A program made the translations under genes and the position numbers. The notes under the pieces are model-generated. The model saw only the letters and a program-made list of their open reading frames with translations. It did not search any database and was not told the DNA's origin. A stretch of DNA of 64,000 nt from Perognathus longimembris pacificus (Eukaryota; Chordata; Mammalia; Rodentia; Heteromyidae), in contig NC_063176.1 in the NCBI RefSeq assembly GCF_023159225.1, forward strand, positions 36,698,786 to 36,762,785, read 5' to 3'. Shown here in pieces: positions 21,480 to 34,154 of this stretch; positions within the stretch are counted from its first letter, which is position 1, and each line of letters opens with the position of its first letter.

Positions 21480-21690
21480 TAGCAGAGTGCTAATGGTTCA
21501 TGCCTGTAATACTAGCTACTCAGGAGGCTGAGATCTAAGGATTGCAGCTTGAAGCAAGCTGTGCCCTAAGACTCTTATCTCCAATTATGCTAGGTGTAGA
21601 TCTTTGCTCTAGTGTCAGTGTGAGGATTAAACTAAAAAGCTAAGTGACAGTGCCCAGGCTGTGAGTTCAAGTTCTAGTACTGTTATACAC
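21480..21690 (+). mobile_element. B1-like / Geo composite SINE
   Basis: A B1-like half (atgcctgtaatactagctac) joins a Geo-type half ending gtgcccaggctgtgagttca. Confidence 0.7.
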
Positions 21691-22590
21691 ATACAAAAAA
21701 TTACTAATATATGGTTGTAGAATGATTAAATTTAAAAACCATAGCTTTGTAATTCTTACTTTTTTCCAAATGAACAAAAGCAGATGCTTCTCTCCAGGTA
21801 CCTCATCAGCAAATCAGTCAAAAAGAACTGAGAAGCAAGCTAGCAAATCCACATACATACACATATATGTACATTTATCTAAGAGGTTATACATTAGACA
21901 ATGATATATTTGGTAAAAGAAGTGACAGAAGTGAGAAGGACAGGGAACAATTACATGAAAACATTTTAATGCACAGGTTTGTGGCAGTACACTGGGGAGG
22001 CTTACTGTAAGCTCTAGCCCATCTGGCATCTAAGGCTTGATTTGAAGTTAGTTGAGCTTCCTGTTGTCATGGCTTCCTCTGATGGAAGTCATCCATCCAT
22101 TTCAAAATGAAAGAGGAGAAACTATTTTTGAAATGTAGTCAGTCTGCAGAATGTACTTGATAAGCAAATTTCACCACATAGAAAGGCTTTGTTTTTAGGA
22201 AAGCTGATACAAATGGAGAAAGTAACCTCGAATGATTGACTTTAATAGAAAGGACACAAACAAATGCCAGGGCATTTTATGGAAATCATTGCAGAAACAT
22301 TTTCCCATCATTAGTCTTTGTGTGTTTGAGTCCTTTGGTGAGTTTCTAGTTGTAGCTATTTTCTGTGATTAACCCAACTGTAATATGCCAGGAACCCTGG
22401 CAACTTTTCCAAAACTGCTGAGAAGTTGATCAACTAATAATCAAATCTAAGATATCCAAATGGCTTTGGAGCCAGGCTCCTACCTCATTCAAAGGTGCTG
22501 CATTGGAAGCCTGGAAGCTTATAGCACAATGAATATATACTGCTGGTCAGCAGCTTGGGAGCACACCACCATTCTCATTTAAGAAGAGAG
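21691..22590. other. Unassigned AT-leaning sequence
   Basis: No coding or repeat signature that I can defend. Confidence 0.35.
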
Positions 22591-22592
22591 TC

Positions 22593-22815
22593 TGAACTGG
22601 GGATGTAGCTCAGATATTCCAGCAGCAGCAAAAGAAGAATAGAAGAAGGGAAATATGAAAGTATAAACAGAAGATGGACAGGAAGGAGGAGGAGGTGGAA
22701 GAATAAGAGGAAAGAAGGAGAAGACTACAAGAAGAAGGTGGAAGAGGAAGAGTTAAAGGTGGAGGAGAAGGAATAGAAAAAGGAGAGAAGGAAGAGACAG
22801 AAAAGGACGGAACCC
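22593..22815 (+). repeat. ID-like stub followed by a GGA/GAA purine tract
   Basis: The words gaactggggatgtagctcag look like the start of an ID element. An A/G-rich block follows and is probably an expanded tail. Confidence 0.5.
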
Positions 22816-23034
22816 AAATAAACATAATTGGGAAAGCATGTCTACACAAGAGTTTTCAATATCTATGATAATTCATATCATGTTTAAATGACTTAATGGA
22901 TTGATAATGCTTCAGAATTTATATTCATTTCTTTAAAAATGAGTTGGGTCCACAATGTATTATTAGAGTCACACAGTTTTTAGATATGTTAAAATTTGTG
23001 TTTTGTGCATGCATCTAGTACTTCTCTACAGGAA

Positions 23035-23037
<3 letters not shown>

Positions 23038-23068
<31 letters not shown>
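23038..23068. repeat. (TA)n microsatellite
   Basis: About 15 uninterrupted TA units. Confidence 0.95.
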
Positions 23069-23071
<3 letters not shown>

Positions 23072-23140
23072 TGTGTATGGATCAAAAGAGGGAGAGAATC
23101 AACTGTTTTGAATGATCATAGTTTCAAATATATACCTATA

Positions 23141-23343
23141 GGGGCTGGGAATGTGGCTTAGTGGTAGAGTGCTTGCCTTGCATGCATGAAGCCCTGGGTT
23201 CGAGTCCTCAGCACCACATAAACAGAAAAAGCCCAAAGTGGCACTTTGGTTCAAGAGGTAGAGCGCTAGCCTTGAGCAAAAAGAGCCTCAGCGACAGGGC
23301 TTAGGCCCTGAGTCCCAATCGCCAGGACTGGCAAAAAAAAAAA
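23141..23343 (+). mobile_element. IDL-Geo type SINE
   Basis: The left half is closer to ID (ggcttagtggtagagtgctt) than in other copies, and the right half is complete. The tail ends in an A run near 23343. Confidence 0.8.
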
Positions 23344-23906
23344 GGGAGGGGGGAACTGCCAATATTTTCCGAAGATCTTACCCTTCCTCAGGGCTTTGCT
23401 ATGTTATTAATGGCATTCCTCAAACAAATGCTTCACACATTTCCTGAGTGTGAATGTCAGCATCTGCTACCACCGGGCACCATCTGTATTCAGCATCCTG
23501 TGTCCTGACTACCACTGGTGTTTTTGTGAGGATCTCAGCAGGAGAGATAAACTGGTGGAGATACTGTAGTATCCCAGAGGAAGAGCCAGTATCTAAGCTT
23601 ACTGTTCCCACTGTTCCCAGAATTCCAGGATGGCACAGGTAAGCCTGGCTGGCAACCTCTCTTCTCTGGGGCATACACTGACATGTAAACCCAGAAGCAG
23701 TGTGGTTACTTATGCCTGTAGTGTTCCAAAACCCTTAATGGAAATAATTCAAGTAACTCATTATCCTCAAACCCCTGATTCCAGGAGCTACAGCCCACTG
23801 TCACCAATAAGTGAAGATGACACTGGTCCTCCCTCCCTACCTATGAGCTTATCTTTGTACTCTTCTTCACCTAATACCACTTCACCTGGTCAGACTCATT
23901 ACTATT

Positions 23907-24045
23907 TTTTTTCAAATTTTTATTATCAAACTGATGTACAGAGAGGTTACAGTTTCATACATTAGGCATTGGATACATTACTTGTGTTTGTTACCTCGTC
24001 CCTCATATCCCCCTCCCCCCACCCCTTTCCCTTTCCCCCCATGAG
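23907..24045 (-). mobile_element. Severely 5'-truncated L1 (3' UTR only)
   Basis: A 139-base insertion: T run, then a 3' UTR segment (tttttattatcaaactgatg) and a C-rich block. A 16-bp target-site duplication, cagactcattactatt, lies at 23891-23906 and 24046-24061. It belongs to the second L1 family, the one at 59-64 kb. Confidence 0.92.
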
Positions 24046-24061
24046 CAGACTCATTACTATT

Positions 24062-25040
24062 ATTATTCATTGTTATTATTGGCAGATCTAGTGTATACAC
24101 TAGCTTTGCATTTGCCAGGAAGGCATTCTGCTTGAGGGAATGGCTCAAGCTCTTCTTTGCGCCGATTATTTTTGACAATAGGGATTTGTTTTGGCAAGCT
24201 TGGTCTATCATCTCTTTATGCTTCCTGCTATATATAGCATGACAGAAATATACTAAAATACCCAGCTGTTTCTGCGGAGATGGAGTCTTATGAACTTTTT
24301 CTGGGATGGTCTTGAACTTCAAACCTGTTGATCTCCATCTCTTACATAGCTAGGATTATAGGCCTGAGCATCTGTATAAAATACACCTGTATTTTAACCT
24401 TTAGAAATTAAGTGACAGTTATACACAAGGTAATTTAGTTTATTCATGTTATAAGGTAGAACAACTAAAAGAATATAACTCTACATATCACTTATCTTAG
24501 GCAGGAGCATATTAGCAACCCTTTTAGGCCTGTTATTTCAGAAATAACCATTTCTCTCAATTTCACTTTCACCATTTTCATGCTTCATCTTAAATCTATA
24601 CTTCACAAGTACACTAACTGGTTTGTATATTTAAAAATTATGTTTTCAGAAAGTCAAACAATTTTTTGGGGACTTATTTCATTCATCATTTTGTTTTGAA
24701 ATCCATCACTTAGTTTCAGTGTGTTGAATTACAGAATTACCAAATGGTAAATTGACTTTGCCTGAGAAGGCAAGATCAGTTTTGGATGTTGCTGAATGTA
24801 AATTGCCAACTTTTTTTCCCCTAAGGCCTAAGTATCTATAGTCTTGATTGACTTTGGTTCTAGTTTTCATCCACTGTAATGTCTTTGTTTTGGAATTCTT
24901 CACTGTCCTCTTTTTAATTCTACTCCAAATAAGAATATTGAGGTATTCTTGCCTCCCTTTAGAGATAGTCATAACTCACCTCTTGTAGTAACACTTTGCA
25001 AGAATATGAGGACCATGATACATATATGTTTTGGGGATTG
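24062..25040. other. Mostly unassigned; weak B1-like trace at about 24290-24370
   Basis: The words catagctaggattatagg suggest a decayed SINE end. The rest is AT-rich without features. Confidence 0.35.
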
Positions 25041-25044
25041 TAGG

Positions 25045-25230
25045 GTTTTTATTTTGTCAGTCCTGGGGCTTGAACTCAGGACCTGAGCACTATCCCTGGC
25101 TTCTTTTTTGCTCAAGACTAGCACTCTACCACTTGAGCCACAGCACCACTTCTGGCTTTTTCTATATATGTGGTGCTGAGGAATCAAACCCAGGGCTTCA
25201 TGTATACGAGGCAGTCATATTCCCAGCCCT
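25045..25230 (-). mobile_element. IDL-Geo type SINE, diverged
   Basis: Runs from gtcctggggcttgaactcag to ggcagtcatattcccagccc. The tRNA-like left end has a small deletion. Confidence 0.75.
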
Positions 25231-25249
25231 TGTGGGTTTTTGTTGTTGT

Positions 25250-25450
25250 TGTCTTGTGGTGCCAGTACTGGGGCTTGAACTGAGGGCCTCATGCTCTTAC
25301 TTGGCTTTTTACTCATGGTGCTTTACAACTGGGGCCACACCTCCATTCCAACTGTTTGCAGGTTAATTGGAAATAAGTGTCTTAGGGATTTTTCTGTCCA
25401 GGCTAGCTTCAAATCATAATCTTCAGATTTTATCCTCCTACAAATAGTTG
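25250..25450 (-). mobile_element. Geo / B1-like composite SINE, diverged
   Basis: Begins gtgccagtactggggcttga and continues into a B1-like half near 25400. It abuts the preceding SINE. Confidence 0.55.
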
Positions 25451-25989
25451 TGGAGGTATGAGACTGGATGTATGGAGAGAGGTGTGGAGAGCATATCTAG
25501 TGACCAGAAATATTGACTGTGTCAAAACTTGTGGACCCTTCATTGAGATAATTTCCTCTCCTTCCTGAGGCTTAACTTCTGAGCTTCATTCCTGGACTGA
25601 GCACATATGATCACATGCAAAGTCCTACCATTTGCATGTGAGGCATAGGCAATAACCATCATTTCTAGGCTCTCTTTCAGAGATGACCTGTTATCAGTAG
25701 GTCTAAATTTACTGCCTAACTTCGTTAGAATCTTGAGTTCAATCCTTTGCACCACAGGAGAAATAAATCAACACTAAGCTCTAGCCCTTAGATCAGCAAA
25801 TAACCAAGAGCACACACAGGTGTCAGGTGACAATCACCTGTCTTCTCACAGTTGAGGATGCCTGTCTTTTGATTTTTATTTAACCATGCATGTATTTTAA
25901 AACAAACTTCATATTTACTAAGCATTTTATGTTTATTCTCATGATGTTTTTTGAAAGCATCCTCTCCCTCTCCCCTGTTCTCCTTCCCT

Positions 25990-26740
25990 CCTTTTCTTGC
26001 CTTCCTTTTTTAAGAGCAGTTTTAGGTGCCCAGAAACATTAAGCAGAAAGTACATAGATTGCTATGTTCCCACCCACTGGTCCAACTACCTCCATCATTG
26101 ACATTTCACATGATACATGGTGATCATTGAATAATTTTCACTGAAATTTCCTCATCACCCCAAATGTATTGTTTAAATTCCAGTTTACCTTTGATATGTG
26201 GCTTCTATGAGATTACGACATGCATGCAACATGAGAATACCATAGACAGTTTCATTGTCCTTCAACTGTGCCCACTCCATCATCTTTCCCTCCCTCAAAC
26301 TGTGGCAACCACAAATGTTTTTCCTGACTCCCCTGTTTTGCCTTTTCCAGAATGTTGTATAATTGGAACTATATTTTATATTATGCTTATACTATTATGT
26401 AGTATGCTTATTATGCCAGTATGCTATAATGCCTTAAGTGCTCACTTAGTAATAAATTAAACTGTCTAAATGTGCTACATTGTATTTAGCCAATTGCCTA
26501 TTGAATACAATCTTTATTGTTTCTAAGTTTGAACAATTAAAAATAGAACTTTAGGTACATAAGAAACTGATTACAGTGTTCTAAAGTACCTAGAACACTT
26601 TCTTTCCTGCCTGCCATGAAGAATTCCAAGTCTTCCACATCCTCATCAGCATTTGGTGTTGTCATTGTTCTGGATTTTGACCATGCTCATTGCTGTTAGT
26701 GCATTTCCTTCTCTATTCCTTCTCCATGTCTTCATAGATA
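25990..26740 (-). mobile_element. Ancient L1 (L1M-type) fragment
   Basis: The words agagcagttttaggtgccca, ttttgccttttccagaatgt and tcatcagcatttggtgttgt occur in the order and spacing of the 3' UTR and ORF2 end of old mammalian L1M elements. Heavily mutated and predates the rodent SINEs. Subfamily not certain. Confidence 0.65.
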
Positions 26741-27420
26741 GTATAAAAGCTATGAACAGAAAGCCACCCACAGATTTTAGAAAGATTTTAATTAGAGGGA
26801 AGAGTGGTGTTGCCTTGCTAGTAATGTTTCAGTTTCGACCCAGTCATCCAGAGTCTGGTGCTACCTACCCACTACCCCATGCTTGTAGAAACAACCTGCA
26901 GAGGGGATTAGTAAAATGATGATTGGCTGGTGTTTTAGTGGAAAGCCAGGCAAACAGAAAGAACTGAAGAAATGTTGAATGGTGATTATAGCAATGATGG
27001 CATCACTGGGTGAAATCTTGATGGGAAGTACAGCCATTGTTGTAAATGCAAATGTGTCTGGGTATGGAGATGATTCACCTTTGTTTATATGGGAAAGTAT
27101 AGGGAAAAAACACAAGCAGAAATAGCAGTATATCTGACTCAGGAATTTTAAAACGCAATGTGCACAATAAAATAATTCCAAGTGCACTTTAAATATTATT
27201 TGTAACCTACTTTGCCACAAAAATATATGTTATTTGGGAAGCTTGTAATTTTCCCCTTATCCATACAAGGCCTTGCTAAATGGTTCATTTTGAACTGGAA
27301 AACTAAATTAAAAAGGGAAACATTATGAGTTTTACAACAGCTTTCAGACCCCAGCCCCAAACTCCTGGGTTTCATAGGTTAGGACCAGCCATTCACCCCA
27401 AAATATCAAATAAAAGATAA
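26741..27420. other. Unassigned sequence
   Basis: Short frames only. No recognisable repeat. Confidence 0.35.
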
Positions 27421-27423
27421 GAG

Positions 27424-27640
27424 TTGCCAGATGTCAGTGACTCATACCTATAATTCTATTTATTCAGGAAGCTGAGATATAGAGGATAATGATATATAAT
27501 TTCAAAGCCAGCTCTAGGAGAATCCTTCTCTAAAATAACCAGCAAAAAGCTGGGCTGGGGTCAGGGCTCAAGGGGTAGAGAAACTAACAAAGCAAGCTGG
27601 AGGAGACTATGATTTCAAGTCTTAGTACTGCCAAGGAGAG
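27424..27640 (+). mobile_element. B1-like / Geo composite SINE, diverged
   Basis: The left half is B1-like (catacctataattctattta) and the right half is Geo-type near 27550-27630. A purine-rich tail follows, with a short GT run at about 27721-27736. Confidence 0.55.
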
Positions 27641-28079
27641 AGGTGTGAGGGGAAGAGAAAAAGAGTGATGGAGTAGGAAGGGAAGTATGGGGAGAGGGAG
27701 AAATAGAGCAGAGAATGAGTATGTGTGTGTGTGTGGTCAGGTAGTAGCAGCCACATGTTCCATGTTCATAGGGGATGACAGCAGGCCCAGGTGAACTTTG
27801 TCTCAAGATTGGTGAGGTGGGATCTTGTTACAGTAGAGTTGTGAGATTCAGTAATCACAGAGCCATGAGGTTGGCCTTAGAGAGTTAGAATGCCATTCTC
27901 TGTCCTTCAAGGCCAAGGGCCTCCCTTTCAAGACCTACTGTGCTTATCATTACAGTGGCCACAGTCTTCACCCTCTGGTTAATCCCAAACATCACCAGAC
28001 CTTGGAGCTGGCAGGTGGCCTATGCAAATTGGTTGTTTTCTTGTTTACTGGTAATTGCCAATCCTAGAATTATTTCCTC

Positions 28080-28300
28080 CCTCCTCCCAAATGACACTCT
28101 TCTCTCTTTGATGTAGCCACCTTCCTGCCCTTACTGAAGTGGTCTCTTTGATGTAGCCACCTTCCTGTGTGTACTTTTGTCTGATAATGAATAAAAGCCC
28201 TGTCCATGGGACCGGAGACATCTGATGCTGGAGAGAGGCAATAGGTCCCCTGGTACCACGAAACCAATTCCAACAAGGTCCAGTCTCTATCATTGCTTTG
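28080..28300 (+). mobile_element. Possible solo LTR
   Basis: Two exact 25-base repeats at 28103-28127 and 28143-28167 (period 40) resemble U3 enhancer repeats. A polyadenylation-like aataaaagccctgtcc follows at about 28190. No partner LTR or internal region was found. Confidence 0.35.
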
Positions 28301-28469
28301 CTCCTGGCCTTGCTTCAGGCTGCAGCCAGCAGGACAAGGTGCTTGTGATGGTTTGCAACAGAGTCATTGGCTCCTGGCAGAAACTGATCTATCCACTCAT
28401 TTCTGGCTTCCAAGATGGCTGTAGTGACTACAGAAAGAATGAGTCAGGGTAAAAAAAACCAAAAAACTC

Positions 28470-28705
28470 AGATAGTCCTGGGACTGGAACACAATTCCTG
28501 GGCACTATCCCTGAGCTTCTTCTGCTCAAGGTTAGTGCTCTACCTCTTGATCCACAGTGCCACTTGCAGCCTTTTCTGTGTATTTTATTGGAGATGAAAG
28601 TCTCATAGACTTTTCTGCCAGGGCTGGCTTCAGACTGCAGTCCTCAGATCTCAACCTCCTGAGTAGCTAGGATATCAGGCTTGAGCCACCAGTACCTAGT
28701 GCTAT
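28470..28705 (-). mobile_element. Geo / B1-like composite SINE
   Basis: A clear composite: the Geo end near 28480, then a B1-like half ending cctgagtagctaggatatca. Confidence 0.75.
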
Positions 28706-30096
28706 TGACTTTTTAGTTAAAAACAAAACAAAACAATCGATTTGTTAGCATTTCCCCCACTTCTCAGCTCCTCTCATTAGCCCCAATGAGATCCACCCAT
28801 ACCAAAACTCCCTGCCCTAGAGCTATAATGGGCCACTCCCTCTCACCATTCAGACCTACCTTCTTCCCCTGTAGCCCCAAAGTATATAAGCAACCACCTG
28901 GATTACGGTGCAGCAGGTGCAGATGCCATGGTGCTCCCTCTCTCGTGGGAGATATGGCCCCACCAATAACCCTCTGTATGAACCTTCTTCTCCTGTCTAT
29001 GATTATCTCCTCATGGTCCCCTGGGATGGCTGGAACATATCCTTTCACTCTTTACTTTGTAAAGGTGAAAGCTTATCCATGTTTACAATCTGGTACTATC
29101 TACTTTCCAAAAGTGGTCTTCTGGTATCCCTGACCTTACTTAATGAGTGTTTGTAAGTGACTGTCACTAAGCTGTCATGAGAGCATCTGATTCACTGTAA
29201 GGAAACAACAACTTTGGATGATGTACCATGCATGTGAGAATACCTCTGGTGGATTGCTCATCAGAGCTGAATTCTGGCTTTGCTTTGTTCATATATTATG
29301 CAAAAGACATACCACATGTCATGACCAGATCAAATCCTAAGAAGTTTGTTGATGACAGTCTTTTATTTTCCAAGGAAAATTTGAAAATTACCAATTTAAA
29401 TTACAACTTCTATACAGTATTGTTCCAGAAGTACCTGTTTGGGTCTGTTTTCCCCTCACACAGGAGAATATTTTAATAGAAAAGGACACAAACCTGCCTT
29501 TTTTGCCTGCTTTTGGCAGCTTGCCACCTCTTCCATCTAAAGTGATCAGAGATTGTAGATATCATGAGCTAGAGAGATCTTCTTGAAGTAGTTGAGTTTT
29601 ATTTTAGTTTTATAGAGCAGTAGAACTGCAGGGAGCATAGGTAAGATGTGGAGAATGCAGGGGTCATTTTTATTTTCCAGGCTGTACATGAGAGGGCCAA
29701 ATGGGATCTACTTTCTTAAAATACACAAGAACACGTTTGTTGCTGTTGATGTTTTATTTGAAAGGTCCCTTTCCTGAGTGTATTAGTATCATGGGAGGTT
29801 TTAGCCAGCCTAGTGGTAAGGCTCCCACCATGAACCCTTTGTGCTCATCAGCCATATGACAAAAATGCTCATTATTGAACTTTCCAGGAAGATATTGTGT
29901 TGTGAAGTATGTCTAACCAAGGGATAGAGATGTACACCATGAAAGTAAAATAAATATTCTACATGTACTTTTCATAGTATGCTTATGGAACTCAAAATAA
30001 TTTTTACCACACAATAATTTTTAATGAATATTCATTTTTTTTACAGTATGTTTGTAAAATCCTGGATTCGAGGCTTGAAAAATTTTCACTGTATTC
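28706..30096. other. Unassigned; a promoter-like stretch near 28880
   Basis: A TATA-like word (gtatataag) at about 28879 and aataa near 28970 hint at another degenerate LTR, but I find no homologous copy in the window. The rest is featureless. Confidence 0.3.
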
Positions 30097-30112
30097 AAAA
30101 AGTATCTCTGGA

Positions 30113-30317
30113 GGGGCTGGGAATATGGCCTAGTGGCAAGAGTGCTTGCCTTGTATACATGAAGTCCTAGATCTGATTCCTCAGCACCACATATATAGAA
30201 AAGGCCAGAAGTGGCACTGTGGCTCAAGTTGGCAGAGTGCTAGCCTTGAGCAAAAAGAAGCCAGGAATAGTGTTTAGGCCCTGAGTCCAAGCCCCAGGAC
30301 TGGCTAAAGAAAAAAAA
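30113..30317 (+). mobile_element. IDL-Geo type SINE
   Basis: A target-site duplication, aaaaagtatctctgg, lies at 30097-30111 and 30318-30332. Both halves are complete. Confidence 0.9.
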
Positions 30318-30332
30318 AAAAAGTATCTCTGG

Positions 30333-31795
30333 TGTGTTAGATTAATTGATTTGTTGTGAGAAGGGTAATGGAAGTTAAAGTAAGGAATTTAGGCAGATGT
30401 ATGTTCAGGGTTTAATAGGTCTTCCTATGCCTTCTCTTCCTTCATAAACTTGTTATACTGCTTCATGATTTACCTTTGATCTGCCTGTGCATTTGTCCCA
30501 ATAGATTAAAACACAGTCTTACTTGGGGATGCTGTAACAAATATACTTTAATCTGTATTCCTCAAAAACAAATGTTTGTTTCTCCTAGTGTGAATATTGG
30601 CCAATCCAAGATGAAGATGCCAGTCAGATCCTGTGACTGGTAAAGGACCATTTCTTCTTTTGCACGTGGCTGTCTTCTCCTTGAATCCTCACAGAAAAAG
30701 ACCAGAGAAAAACAGTACGTTTTCCTATGTGTCTTCCTTCAGGCACCAGTCTCATTTCTGAGGGTCCCATCATACAAGCTTAGACTCCACTTCCCAGGAG
30801 TAACCCATTAATGATTAGGCTCCAGCATCCAGTCTGAGTCACATAATAAATCAGCTAAAGTTAGTAAATTGTTTATAACGAAGCTTCGAAACATTCCATT
30901 TTCCACTTCACAGTGTTCATAAGTACTGGCTGGAAATGAAGTTCTTATGCCCTTCCATGCTTTCCACATTCACATCCTCACATCTGTAACCCACATCCAT
31001 CTTGGATTTGGCCACTCCCCATTTTCCAGTGTTTCTACCAGTTCCACTCAATATTCCACTAGTTCCTTTCATTTGTTCACAATTTCACCTCATCAAACAT
31101 TTTCTCCTCTTTCTCTTTTGTTTTCTATCTATGATTAATTTATAAACATTGATAACAAGTGTTGGACCTTACGTAAATCCATATTTTGTGTTAGGATTTT
31201 TTTCTTTCCTGTTTAGTAATCAAATCTTGATATAATTTATATGATAAGTAGTATTCAGTAAAATATATAACTTTTGTAGATGAGGAAAATTGAACACTAG
31301 GACTTTATGTAATTTACTTGAAGATTCAACAAACATAGATATGATATGTCCAAATATAAAGCCTTGCGCAGCTAATTGATGTTGATTAAAAAAAATGGCA
31401 AAAATAACAGTGGACTGAACCTAGCTCTTGGCCCCTGGTGGTCCAGCTTGAAGGCTCATGCTTATCGCTGTGCTCTTTTCTAGCATAACATAGTGTCCCT
31501 TTGATTTAGTTATTCTTTTGAATTCCTTCTGTTCACATCTTGATTTATGTTGACTCTATTCCCCATAAACAACCTCAGAATGCACTGAGCATTTTAAACC
31601 TGTGTGCAATTGTAGTAGTGTATGTAGTGGTAAGTTCTGCCTTTGAAGAATTACACGGAGGTTGGACAGCTTGCAAGTTTTTGGTTTTGTTTCTTGTTTA
31701 AAAGCACAAATTTGCTAACACCAAACACATGTTGGTGTCATTCTGATGGCACCCTAAGGGGAACAGATTGTTAGCAATTTTTTTTAAGAATAAAT
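30333..31795. other. Unassigned AT-leaning sequence
   Basis: No gene or recent repeat recognised in about 1.4 kb. Confidence 0.35.
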
Positions 31796-31799
31796 TTGC

Positions 31800-31995
31800 T
31801 AAGTGCTGGTGGCTCATGCCTATAATCCTAGCTAGCCACTCAGGAGGCTGAGGATTGTGGTTTGACGCCAGGGCAGGAAAGTCTGCCCTTATCTCCAACT
31901 AACCAACCAAAAGTGCAAGCGTCGCTGAGGCTCAAGGGTGTACAGTGCTAGCCTTGAGCACAAAAGCTCATGGACAGTTCCCAAGATCTCAGAAT
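31800..31995 (+). mobile_element. B1-like / Geo composite SINE
   Basis: A B1-like half (ggctcatgcctataatccta) continues into a Geo-type half with agtgctagccttgagcac. Confidence 0.7.
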
Positions 31996-32625
31996 ATTTT
32001 ATATTTTATACTCCAGCAATTAATGCTCCCCTCGCCTTATCTCTAAAACTACTGATTTCCTGGTCATTTCTTGGGAAAGTGCTTGAACAGATCAATCAAG
32101 ATACTGAGATTCAACTTCCACGCATTTCACATAGCATGTATTTTCTCCAGATCCATCCATTTCCGTGAAAGTTAAAATATTACTCTTCCTGATGAATGAG
32201 TAAAATTAGGCACACATCATACACATGTGAAAACATATATGGGGGCATATGCATATATACACAAACCAATTAACTAAAGTGTGGTATTTGCAGGGCAGGA
32301 TTCTAGTGGTGTATCTTCTTTGAACAATTAACAGCTTAACAAAGCGAGTACCAGGAATCAAAATATGTTTTCTAGAGTGGGGATGAGGTTGACAGGAGGG
32401 GGTATGAATAGAAGTTAAGAGTGAACAAAAATAGGCATACTACTCCATGTGCATATATGAAAATAGAAACTTGTAGAGATGTCTGAGGTTGGAACAAATG
32501 GAGAGTAATGGCAGGGATGAAATTGATGAAGATGCATTGTACTCGTAAACTGACATGTTAAATTAAAACTCCTTTCTATAAGTACTTTAAGATAACAATA
32601 GTAACAATAATAAAATTATTACAGA
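31996..32625. other. Unassigned AT-leaning sequence
   Basis: Short frames only. No repeat that I can support in about 0.6 kb. Confidence 0.35.
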
Positions 32626-32629
32626 GAAA

Positions 32630-32925
32630 GCCAGGTATTACTTAACTTTGAACCCTGATCCTTAGATCTCAGCCTACTAAGTATACAGGATTGTAAATAT
32701 GAGCCACCAGCCAGGCACTGGTGGCTCACACTCAACCTAGGAGATCTTTGGATTGATTGAAGTCACCCCATACAAGAAAGTCCTTGAGACTCTTCTCCTC
32801 AGATTATCCACCAAAAATATAGAAGTGAAGTTGTGGCCCTGGTGGTAGAGTGCTAACTTGGAACAAAAAAAACTCAGATATGGTGTCCAGATCCTGTTTT
32901 CATGTCCCAGGACTGGAACCAAAAG
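32630..32925 (+). mobile_element. Two diverged SINE pieces in opposite orientation
   Basis: 32630-32712 is a B1-like end on the minus strand (gatctcagcctactaagtat). 32713-32925 is a plus-strand B1-like/Geo composite (cactggtggctcacactcaa). Confidence 0.5.
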
Positions 32926-33074
32926 GTGAGAGAGGTCCAAGTTTAAGATGAATATTTTCTTAGGAGAACAAGCAAGCATCGCCTTGAAAATTGTGGGCCA
33001 TGTAGGTGTTTTTTCCTACTAAATGATAAAGGAAATAGCCAGGAAAGGGAAGGAAGAGAAGGAAGGAGCAGAGA

Positions 33075-33480
33075 GAGAATTATTCCAGGCAGAATGTTTA
33101 CCACAAATCCCAGTAGTAAGATAACAGGTATTGATGGAGTGCCTGCTATGTGCTGGCCTTATCTCAGGTGCAGGGGACTTTGCTGTGTGATCAAAGCAAA
33201 GTTCTCACTTCCATGGAACATATGCTCCTTCAGGAAGCACTAGTAACAGGTAATATATGCCAGAGGACAAAAGAGGTATGGCATTTTAAAGTTAGAAAAA
33301 TGTTATGGCACAAAATAAATTGGCTTAAGAAAAAAACAATAATGAAAGGGTGATGAATAATAAGATAAGGAAGGTATTCCTGAGAAGATATTCTTTGAAC
33401 CAAAACTAGAAGGCAGAGAGAAGACTGTGTAGAGTCCAGGTGTGAGTGCTGGACAGGCCCTGAGACACAAACTCACAACA
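33075..33480 (+). repeat. Ancient mammalian interspersed repeat, class uncertain
   Basis: The words ggagtgcctgctatgtgctg and, later, ggaaggtattcctgag recall a widespread old mammalian repeat. I cannot assign MIR, L2 or another class with certainty. Confidence 0.35.
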
Positions 33481-34154
33481 AAGGGGGATTGAACTGGAGA
33501 TTCCACCTGGCAACAGAGTAGTAGATGGTGATGCCAGAGGCCTCTGTGCTGTCATGTTCTGACTGCTTATGAACAGGAATGAAAATGAACAAAAATGAAA
33601 AAAAGTCCTTCTGTTTCTTTTCCATGTTATTTGTTACAGGTGACAGAAAAGGTTATCAATATACCAAATAGGTACTGAGAGTGAACATTTTGCTGTCACT
33701 ATACCTTATGATGGAATTGGAAATGTTTTGGATGCTGTCTAGAAAAGGCTTCAAATGCCGTGTAAGTATAGTTTAATGTGCAATTCTTTTGGGCACCCAG
33801 GACCACAATGCATCTGGGGCATGCAGACACTAAAGACTTCAAATAAGGTCTCCTAGGAGGATGAAGCCTCTATTAAAGGCCATATGTGTTATACTCTAGT
33901 ACAGAGCTTGTTGGTATTTTGTCCATATGCTGACGCTCAGTGTGAGGGTAAATATAGAGGTGATAGACTAGTTGGTATTACAATGGAAATTTCAAGACAA
34001 ATCAGTATTTGGGCCATGGCATGGCTTTTGCTAGGTGCTTTTAGGCATATTGGTAGTGAGCATTATGAGACAAGAAGAAAAGAGGCACAAGTACAAAACT
34101 GTGACCAGGGAATCTTAGCTGTTGAGAGATGAATGAAATTAAAAAGAAGCCAAG

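Noticed and set aside
23630..23965. 111-codon plus-strand frame
   Set aside because: It runs from unique sequence into the L1 stub, and no motif is recognisable.
28786..29133. 115-codon plus-strand frame near a TATA-like word
   Set aside because: Unsupported by domain, splice signals or a second copy. The TATA-like word alone is weak evidence.
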